Assembly: GCF_000455325.1 (NCBI RefSeq)
Contig: NZ_HG322951.1
Coordinates: 3,519,182-3,583,181, forward strand
Origin: Mycolicibacterium septicum DSM 44393
GTDB lineage: Bacteria; Actinomycetota; Actinomycetes; Mycobacteriales; Mycobacteriaceae
Reading direction: 5' to 3'
DNA: 64,000 bases
Positions 58,144-64,000 of this stretch are shown here, piece by piece. Under the pieces are notes generated by a model, which was given only the letters and a program-made list of their open reading frames with translations, ran no database searches and was not told where the DNA came from. Every line of letters begins with the position of its first letter. The first letter of the stretch is position 1. The position numbers and the translations under genes were made by a program.

Positions 58144-58512
58144 TTACAGCGGGGGAGCGTCGTGTCGTGGGGTGAGTTGGGACAGTTTCTTGGGCCGGTG
58201 GACGGCAGGCCGGACCCGGGTGGCGGTGTCCACGGGAGCCACGGTCACCGGCGACGACTCCATGTAATGCCAGACTTCCTGGCGACTCATCAGCCCGAAC
58301 CGGATCTGCAGGTCCGGATAGCTGAGGTGGAAGCGATCGGCGACCTGCCGCAATTCCTCGGCGTTGGGATAGTCGGCTTCTTTCACGCGCCGGTAATACG
58401 TGCTGCTGGATACTCCCAGCGCGCTGTAGACGGCCTTGGCGTCGACCTCGCCGTCCAGCAGATAGTCGAGCAGGGCCTTGAGCTGCCTGCCGTTCTCGTC
58501 GGTTCGCGGCAT
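58144..58512 (-). CDS. Small HTH transcriptional regulator
   Basis: 122 residues from the ATG at 58512. The N-terminal 75 residues are a compact helical DNA-binding domain (LLDYLLDGEVDAKAVYSALGVSSSTYYRRVKEADYPNAEELRQVADRF, HTH about 24-46). A probable dimerisation part (LSYPDLQIRFGLMSRQEV) and a basic Pro-rich tail follow. A longer frame to 58683 crosses the operator and promoter and is not likely coding. Its -10 element (TATGGT) ends 7 bp before the ATG, implying a leaderless mRNA. It is the only regulator in the cluster and sits beside operator B, whose pattern recurs at the PKS leader. Confidence 0.82.
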   Translation of the reverse strand: MPRTDENGRQLKALLDYLLDGEVDAKAVYSALGVSSSTYYRRVKEADYPNAEELRQVADRFHLSYPDLQIRFGLMSRQEVWHYMESSPVTVAPVDTATRVRPAVHRPKKLSQLTPRHDAPPL

Positions 58513-58518
58513 CAGAAC

Positions 58519-58524
58519 ACCATA
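58519..58524 (-). promoter_or_regulatory. -10 element of the HTH regulator gene
   Basis: On the minus strand TATGGT (TANNNT) ends 7 bp before the ATG at 58512. No good -35 hexamer lies 16-18 bp upstream, which is typical of promoters that rely on extra factors. Confidence 0.45.
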
Positions 58525-58610
58525 GACCCCGAGCCCACAATTGGTCTCAGCGAACCGCAGCAATGCCAACAACGGCGTTATTGACAACGCTGTCAGACTT
58601 TTGGCACAGC

Positions 58611-58641
58611 TCTCCCAATTTTGGGAAACTCTGGTTACCGT
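58611..58641. promoter_or_regulatory. Operator B (TCCCA-N4-TGGGA) and promoter of the divergent gene
   Basis: The palindrome at 58611-58628 has arms TCCCA/TGGGA with spacer ATTT and further symmetric T/A ends. TACCGT at 58636-58641 is a -10 candidate ending 8 bp before the ATG at 58649. The operator is therefore centred near -29 of that promoter, where a bound protein would block or recruit polymerase. It resembles operator A at 38331. Confidence 0.6.
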
Positions 58642-58648
58642 TACAGAT

Positions 58649-59215
58649 ATGTCTGTTTCCGTCCTGCCCGACGCATATGGCAATGGTTCCTGGATCGCCG
58701 ACTACGGCACCGTCGGACCGCCGGCCGCCTCGGATTTTGCATTGGTGTCCAGTGCGCTGGACGACGTGTTGTCCGCCGAGCTGCACGGAGCCCAGATCGC
58801 GATGGGCTGCACGGCCGAGGACTTGCTGCTGGCCGCCCTGGGCCGGACGGTCGCCCGCGCGATCGGTGACGGTGTGTTGACCGTCGATGTCGTGAGTGGT
58901 CCCGAGCGGGCCGGATATCGCCGCGTCGGAGTGCCCTGCGTATCGCATCGTGGCATGTCAGGGCCCGAATTGCTGGCCGTGGCACGTCCGAGCGTCGGCA
59001 ACGGTGAACACCCGTCGGCGGACATGAGCTTCGCGTACGGAGACGGGCCGCGAGCGGGGCAGTCCGACCATCCGCTGGCGCTGCACATTCATCCCGATAC
59101 CGAGACCACGATGCGCCTGCTCTGGCGGTTCGACAGCCGCAGGTTCGACCAGTGCACGGTCGATGAGCTGGCCGAGCAGTTTCCGCTGGCCCTGATCGAG
59201 GTCACCTCCGGTTAG
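58649..59215 (+). CDS. Small condensation-domain-like protein
   Basis: 188 residues from the ATG at 58649, divergent from the HTH gene. The order FALVSSALDDVLSAELHGAQIAMGCTAEDLLLAALGRTVARAIG, then TVDVVSGPERAGYRRVGVPCV, and the end LHIHPDTETTMRLLWRFDSRRFDQCTVDELAEQFPLALIEV resembles the C-terminal half of NRPS condensation (or post-condensation) domains. The N-terminal half with the HHxxxDG motif is absent, so it is unlikely to be an acyltransferase on its own. It may be a binding or accessory subunit, or a remnant. The leaderless promoter suggests that it is expressed. Confidence 0.7.
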   Translation: MSVSVLPDAYGNGSWIADYGTVGPPAASDFALVSSALDDVLSAELHGAQIAMGCTAEDLLLAALGRTVARAIGDGVLTVDVVSGPERAGYRRVGVPCVSHRGMSGPELLAVARPSVGNGEHPSADMSFAYGDGPRAGQSDHPLALHIHPDTETTMRLLWRFDSRRFDQCTVDELAEQFPLALIEVTSG

Positions 59216-59244
59216 GTCTGATTGCCGGCTGATTTGCGGCGCTC

Positions 59245-59520
59245 ATTAGACTGGGCGGATCGGCGCTGATCCGGCCATCACCGGGGAGCCTTCGGAAGAA
59301 CAGCCACTCTGATTCGAATGTTCGGATCCGGCGTAGCCCAGTAGAACCGGACGGGTGGGCCCGTGATCGCCCGAAGTTGAGCGGCGCGCTGCATGCAGCG
59401 CGCAAGCGGGGTGGTACCGCGGCGCTTGCGCATCCGTGCGACGTCGTCCCCGTGCCTGGAAACACAGGCTCCCCGGATGGGGAGCCCCGACGCGGCCCGG
59501 CCGCGTCATAGGCACAGGAG
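59245..59520 (+). ncRNA. T-box leader of ileS (translational type)
   Basis: The short Stem I has CCGG arms (59271-59274, 59281-59284) enclosing ATC at 59277-59279, the Ile specifier codon in a CCATCACCGG context typical of actinobacterial ileS leaders. The T-box GTGGTACCGCGG is at 59411-59422 within the CGCAAGC/GCTTGCG stem (59401-59430). Two more hairpins follow (GGCTCCCC/GGGGAGCC at 59468-59487; GACGCGG/CCGCGTC at 59489-59507). GTGCCT (59452-59457) can pair with AGGCAC (59510-59515) next to the AGGAG at 59516, so uncharged tRNA-Ile would free the ribosome-binding site. No T-run terminator is present. Confidence 0.9.
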
Positions 59521-59528
59521 ACGCGTCA

Positions 59529-62500
59529 GTGACTGCCCAATCGGAGTCCTCAACGTCGGCCGGGTATCCCAAGCCGGCCGCACCCAACTTCCCGGAGCGG
59601 GAACTTGAGGTGCTCGACTACTGGGCTGCCGACGACACCTTCCGGGCCAGCATCGCGCGCCGTGCTGATGCCGAGGAATACGTCTTCTACGACGGGCCGC
59701 CGTTCGCCAACGGGCTCCCGCACTACGGCCACCTGCTGACCGGTTACGTCAAGGACATCGTGCCGCGCTACCGCACCATGCGCGGTTACAAGGTGGAGCG
59801 CCGGTTCGGCTGGGACACCCACGGGCTGCCCGCCGAACTCGAGGTGCAGCGCCAGCTCGGCATCGCCGACAAGGCCCAGATCGAAGAGATGGGCATCGAG
59901 AAGTTCAACGCGGCATGTCGCGCCTCGGTGCTGAAGTACACCGACGAGTGGCGTGCCTATGTGACCCGCCAGGCCCGGTGGGTGGACTTCGACAACGACT
60001 ACAAGACCCTGGATCCGACCTTCATGGAGTCGGTGATCTGGGCGTTCAAACAGCTGTGGGACAAAGGCCTGGCCTACGAGGGCAACCGGGTGCTCCCGTA
60101 CTGCTGGAACGACGAGACCCCGTTGTCCAACCACGAGCTGCGGATGGACGACGACGTCTACCAGAGCCGCCAGGATCCGGCGGTCACCGTGGGCTTCACC
60201 GTGACCGACGGCCCGCTCAAGGGTGCGCACCTGTTGATCTGGACGACGACGCCGTGGACGTTGCCGTCCAACCAGGCCGTCGCCGTCAATCCCGACATCG
60301 ACTACGTGCTGGTGCAGGGTTCCGACGGGCGGCGCTACGTCCTGGCCCAGGCTCGGCTCGCCGCGTACGCCCGTGAGCTCGGGGAGGAGCCCGAGGTTCT
60401 CGGCAGCTACACCGGGCGGGATCTGCTCGGCACGCGGTACCTGCCGCCGTTCACCTACTTCATGGACGCGCCCAACTCGTTCCAGGTGCTGGCAGCCGAC
60501 TTCGTCAGCACCGAGGACGGCACCGGCATCGTGCACATGGCCCCCGCCTACGGCGAGGACGACAAGGCCACCGCCGACACCGCCGACATCGTCGCGGTCA
60601 CCCCGGTCGACTCGAAGGGCCGATTCGACGCGACGGTGCCCGATTACGCGGGCCAGCACGTCTTCGACGCCAATTCGCAGATCATCCGCGACCTCAAGAA
60701 CGGCGACGGGCCCGCGGCGGCCAACGGCGCGGTGCTGTTGCGCCACGAGACATACGAGCACTCCTACCCGCACTGCTGGCGGTGCCGCAATCCGTTGATC
60801 TACCGCGCGGTGTCGTCGTGGTTCATCAAGGTCACCGAGTTCCGGGACCGGATGGTGGAGCTCAACCAGCAGATCACCTGGTATCCCGAGCACGTCAAGG
60901 ACGGACAGTTCGGTAAGTGGCTCTCCAATGCGCGCGACTGGTCCGTGTCGCGAAATCGGTACTGGGGCAGCCCGATTCCGGTATGGAAGTCCGATGACCC
61001 GGCCTACCCGCGGATCGACGTCTACGGCAGCCTCGACGAGCTCGAGCGCGATTTCGGTGTGCGGCCGACCGATCTGCACCGGCCGTTCATCGACGAGCTG
61101 ACGCGGCCGAACCCGGACGACCCGACCGGCAAGGCCACGATGCGCCGTATCGAGGACGTGTTCGACGTGTGGTTCGACTCCGGGTCGATGCCGTATGCGC
61201 AGGTGCATTACCCGTTCGAGAACCGGGAGTGGTTCGACGGCGTCGGCGGTGCCGACAATGAGACCGGGGCCGGCGGTGCGAGCGCCCACTTCCCGGGCGA
61301 CTTCATCGTCGAGTACATCGGCCAGACCCGCGGCTGGTTCTACACCATGCATGTGCTGGCCACCGCGCTGTTCGACAAGCCCGCCTTCAAAACCTGTGTG
61401 GCGCACGGGATCGTCCTGGGCAATGACGGCCAGAAGATGAGCAAGTCGTTGCGCAACTACCCGGATGTCAGCGAGGTGTTCGACCGGGACGGGTCCGACG
61501 CCATGCGCTGGTTCCTGATGGCCTCGCCGATCCTGCGTGGCGGCAACCTGATCGTCACCGAGCAGGGTATCCGCGAAGGCGTCCGGCAGGTGCTGCTGCC
61601 GTTCTGGAACGCCTACAGCTTCCTGGCGTTGTACGCGCCGAAGAAGGGCACCTGGCGGACCGATTCTGACAATGTGCTGGACCGCTACATCCTGGCCAAG
61701 TTGGCTCAGCTGCGTGACGATCTGACCATCTCGCTGGACACGTGCGACATCTCCGGGGCATGCGACGAGCTGCGGCAGTTCACCGAGGCGTTGACGAACT
61801 GGTATGTGCGCCGGTCACGTTCGCGCTTCTGGGAGGAGGATGCCGACGCCATCGACACCCTGCACACCGTCCTCGAGGTGACGTGCCGGCTGGCTGCGCC
61901 CCTGCTGCCGTTGGCGACCGAGGTGATGTGGCGTGGCCTGACCGGTGAGCGTTCGGTGCACCTGACCGACTGGCCCGAAGCCGATGTGCTGCCCAAGGAC
62001 GCCGATCTGGTGGCCGCGATGGACCAGGTGCGCGAGGTGTGTTCGGTGGGTTCCTCGCTGCGCAAGGCCAAGAAGCTGCGGGTGCGCCTGCCGTTGCCGA
62101 AATTGACTGTGGCATTGGACAACACGGTGAATCCGTCCTCGATCACGCCGTTCGTGGATCTGATCGCCGACGAACTCAATGTCAAGGATGTCGAGTTGAC
62201 CGACGACATCGACGCCTATGGCAAGTTCGACCTCGCCGTCAACGCCCGCGTCGCCGGTCCCCGGATCGGCAAGGACGTTCAGGCCGCGATCAAGGCCGTC
62301 AAGGCGGGGGAGGGCGTGGTCAATCCCGACGGCACGCTGACCGCCGGGCCGGTGGTGCTGCAACCCGAGGAGTACACCGCCAAACTGGTTGCCGCCGATC
62401 CGGAGTGGACCGCGGCCCTGCCCGACGGCGCGGGCCTGGTGGTGCTCGACGGCACGGTCACCGAGGAACTGGAGGCCGAGGGCTGGGCCAAGGACCGCAT

Positions 62501-62723
62501 CCGTGAACTGCAGGAACTGCGTAAGTCGACCGGTCTTGAGGTGTCCGACCGGATCGTGGTGCAGATCGCGGTCCCGGCTCAGTACGAGCCGTGGGCACGT
62601 ACCCATCGAGATCTCATCGCCGGTGAAATCCTGGCCACCGGTTTCGAGTTCGTCGACGAGGCTGCGCTGGCGGACGGCACGGTGATCGGGGACGGGGTCC
62701 GGGTCGCGATCGCCAAAGCGTGA
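59529..62723 (+). CDS. ileS: Isoleucyl-tRNA synthetase, eukaryote-like type
   Basis: Class Ia synthetase charging tRNA-Ile, 1064 residues from the GTG at 59529, eight bases after AGGAG; a longer frame to 59436 lies in the T-box. The signature motif is HYGH at 65-68 and KMSKS at 636-640. The editing CP1 domain is present between about 190 and 400 (LIWTTTPWTLPSNQAVAVNP). Sequence type and length match the eukaryote-like IleRS of mycobacteria (Rv1536), the class associated with natural mupirocin resistance. Confidence 0.97.
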   Translation: MTAQSESSTSAGYPKPAAPNFPERELEVLDYWAADDTFRASIARRADAEEYVFYDGPPFANGLPHYGHLLTGYVKDIVPRYRTMRGYKVERRFGWDTHGLPAELEVQRQLGIADKAQIEEMGIEKFNAACRASVLKYTDEWRAYVTRQARWVDFDNDYKTLDPTFMESVIWAFKQLWDKGLAYEGNRVLPYCWNDETPLSNHELRMDDDVYQSRQDPAVTVGFTVTDGPLKGAHLLIWTTTPWTLPSNQAVAVNPDIDYVLVQGSDGRRYVLAQARLAAYARELGEEPEVLGSYTGRDLLGTRYLPPFTYFMDAPNSFQVLAADFVSTEDGTGIVHMAPAYGEDDKATADTADIVAVTPVDSKGRFDATVPDYAGQHVFDANSQIIRDLKNGDGPAAANGAVLLRHETYEHSYPHCWRCRNPLIYRAVSSWFIKVTEFRDRMVELNQQITWYPEHVKDGQFGKWLSNARDWSVSRNRYWGSPIPVWKSDDPAYPRIDVYGSLDELERDFGVRPTDLHRPFIDELTRPNPDDPTGKATMRRIEDVFDVWFDSGSMPYAQVHYPFENREWFDGVGGADNETGAGGASAHFPGDFIVEYIGQTRGWFYTMHVLATALFDKPAFKTCVAHGIVLGNDGQKMSKSLRNYPDVSEVFDRDGSDAMRWFLMASPILRGGNLIVTEQGIREGVRQVLLPFWNAYSFLALYAPKKGTWRTDSDNVLDRYILAKLAQLRDDLTISLDTCDISGACDELRQFTEALTNWYVRRSRSRFWEEDADAIDTLHTVLEVTCRLAAPLLPLATEVMWRGLTGERSVHLTDWPEADVLPKDADLVAAMDQVREVCSVGSSLRKAKKLRVRLPLPKLTVALDNTVNPSSITPFVDLIADELNVKDVELTDDIDAYGKFDLAVNARVAGPRIGKDVQAAIKAVKAGEGVVNPDGTLTAGPVVLQPEEYTAKLVAADPEWTAALPDGAGLVVLDGTVTEELEAEGWAKDRIRELQELRKSTGLEVSDRIVVQIAVPAQYEPWARTHRDLIAGEILATGFEFVDEAALADGTVIGDGVRVAIAKA

Positions 62724-62733
62724 GGCGGCCCGA

Positions 62734-62952
62734 TCAGGCGCCGGTGACCCGGGCCGTGCGGTCCCCGAGCGAAACGGTGTCGCCGGGGCGCAGCTGCCTG
62801 CCGCGCCGGAGTTCGACCTCGCCGTTGACGCTGACCAGGCCGTCGGCGATGACGGACTTGGCGTCGGCGCCGCTGTCGATCAGGGATGCCAGCTTGAGGA
62901 ACTGTCCCAGGCGAATCGACTCGTCCCTGATCGGTACGTCATCCGGCGTCAT
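62734..62952 (-). CDS. S4-domain RNA-binding protein
   Basis: 72 residues, the size of a minimal stand-alone S4 domain (YaaA/RlbA type). It shows SIRLGQFLKLASLIDSGADAKSVIADGLVSVNGEVELRRGRQLRPGDTV, the alpha-L motif for structured RNA. It is convergent with ileS (10 bp) and divergent from dinB. Such proteins bind rRNA or stalled ribosomal complexes; the specific partner is unknown. Confidence 0.9.
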   Translation of the reverse strand: MTPDDVPIRDESIRLGQFLKLASLIDSGADAKSVIADGLVSVNGEVELRRGRQLRPGDTVSLGDRTARVTGA

Positions 62953-62984
62953 GCAGGTCAGGCTAGCGCCATAGCATCACAAGC

Positions 62985-64000
62985 ATGAACGGCGCCGAGG
63001 TCACGGGCGCAGGCGGACGCTGGGTTCTGCACCTCGACATGGATGCGTTCTTCGCCTCCGTCGAGCAGCTCACCCGTCCCACCCTGCGCGGCAGGCCCGT
63101 GCTCGTCGGCGGTATGGGCGGTCGCGGCGTGGTGGCCGGGGCCAGCTACGAGGCGCGCCGCTTCGGCGCGCGCTCGGCGATGCCGATGCATCAGGCCCGC
63201 CGGCTCGTCGGTGCACCCGCGGTTGTGCTGCCGCCCCGCGGTGCCGTGTACGGCGTGGCCAGCAGGCGGGCGTTGGACACCGTCCGCAGCGTCGTACCGG
63301 TGCTCGAGCAGCTGTCCTTCGACGAGGCCTTCGGCGAGCCTGTTGAACTTACGGGCGCCACCGCGGCCGATGTCGAGGAGTTCTGCCAGCAGTTGCGGGC
63401 CAAGGTGCGTGAGCAGACCGGGCTGGTGGCCTCCGTCGGGGCCGGATCCGGAAAGCAGATCGCCAAGATCGCCTCCGGGTTGGCCAAACCCGATGGGATC
63501 CGGGTCGTCCGCCGCGACGAGGAGGCGCGGCTGCTCGACGGCCTACCGGTGCGCAAGTTGTGGGGGATCGGACCGGTGGCCGAGGAGAAGCTGCACCGGC
63601 TCGGGATCGAGACGGTGGGTGCGTTGGCCGCGCTGTCGGATGCCGAGGCCGCCAGCGTGCTCGGCACGGCGGTCGGGGCCGCGCTGCATCGGCTGGCCCG
63701 CGGAATCGACGATCGCCCGGTGGCCGAACGGGCCGAGGCCAAGCAGATCAGCGCCGAGTCGACATTTCCCGAGGACCTCACCACGCTGCGTCAGCTTCAG
63801 GATGCGATCGGCCCGATCGGCGAACACGCGCACCGGCGCCTGGAGAAGGACGGCCGCGGCGCCCGGACCGTGACCGTCAAGCTGAAGAAGTCCGATATGA
63901 GCACGCTGACCCGTTCTGCCACACTGGCTTACGCCACCACCGAGGCCGCCACCCTGATCGGAACCGCCCGTCGGCTCTTGCTCGACCCGGTCGAGATCGG
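62985..64000 (+). CDS. dinB: DNA polymerase IV (DinB/DinX), truncated by the window end
   Basis: Y-family translesion polymerase; the first 338 residues are visible from the ATG at 62985. The catalytic acidic residues are in VLHLDMDAFFASVEQ (D18) and in LSFDEAF. The little-finger region begins near KQISAESTFPEDLTTL. It matches M. tuberculosis DinX/DinB1 (Rv1537), which likewise follows ileS. The reading runs off the right edge. Confidence 0.94.
   Translation, partial: MNGAEVTGAGGRWVLHLDMDAFFASVEQLTRPTLRGRPVLVGGMGGRGVVAGASYEARRFGARSAMPMHQARRLVGAPAVVLPPRGAVYGVASRRALDTVRSVVPVLEQLSFDEAFGEPVELTGATAADVEEFCQQLRAKVREQTGLVASVGAGSGKQIAKIASGLAKPDGIRVVRRDEEARLLDGLPVRKLWGIGPVAEEKLHRLGIETVGALAALSDAEAASVLGTAVGAALHRLARGIDDRPVAERAEAKQISAESTFPEDLTTLRQLQDAIGPIGEHAHRRLEKDGRGARTVTVKLKKSDMSTLTRSATLAYATTEAATLIGTARRLLLDPVEI

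Noticed and set aside
59700..59740. HYGH motif of IleRS as a sign of mupirocin hyper-resistance
   Set aside because: The first and last His and the Gly of the class I signature are intact. Eukaryote-like IleRS explains moderate natural resistance, and nothing here shows more than that.

Overview
The window is chromosomal DNA from a mycobacterium, most likely a fast-growing Mycolicibacterium-type species. It has high GC, dense operons with ATGA-type overlaps and frequent GTG/TTG starts. Its gene order follows M. tuberculosis Rv1457c to Rv1537 almost step by step. Family and Rv assignments come from memory of known proteins; no database search was run.

Layout. 1-3261 (minus): an ABC-2 export pair and the mannosyltransferase mptB. 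3372-9635 (plus): the complete SUF iron-sulfur assembly operon sufR-B-D-C-S-U-T, with an intein-free sufB and a palindrome over the sufR start codon. 9664-14328: two uncharacterised genes, thioredoxin, echA12, an ABC-F ATPase and a small HTH protein. 14358-17832 (minus): acnR and acn, with a match to the corynebacterial AcnR box in the acn promoter. 18108-24389 (plus): a membrane protein, the peptidoglycan hydrolases ripA and ripB, and a moxR1-DUF58-VWA module; MtrA-like GTCACA motifs lie upstream of ripA. 24474-27300: fabG1, inhA and hemH, with a long hairpin before hemH. 27329-31170: Rv1486c-like, NfeD, SPFH, Ddn-like and VTT-domain genes. 31306-38201: mutA, mutB, meaB, a lipoprotein and lipL, closed by a textbook intrinsic terminator.

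38221-59215 is the accessory part. It sits where M. tuberculosis carries its pks5/papA4/fadD24/mmpL12 lipooligosaccharide-type locus, between lipL and ileS. A 950-bp relatively AT-rich leader precedes a MAS-like polyketide synthase, PapA-type acyltransferases, a fatty-acyl-AMP ligase, a glycosyltransferase, a Sap/GAP-family membrane protein and an MmpL exporter. Together they look like a pathway that makes, acylates, glycosylates and exports a surface acylglycolipid. The first papA is an out-of-frame fusion of two different papA genes, apparently an internal deletion. At the far end lie a small HTH regulator, a membrane protein and a condensation-domain-like protein. The same 18-bp operator pattern (TCCCA-N4-TGGGA) occurs beside the regulator and at the head of the cluster, 20 kb away, suggesting a dedicated regulon.

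59245-64000: an ileS T-box leader with an apparent AUC specifier, ileS, an S4-domain protein and the start of dinB. I saw no tRNA or rRNA genes, CRISPR arrays, insertion sequences or prophage genes.
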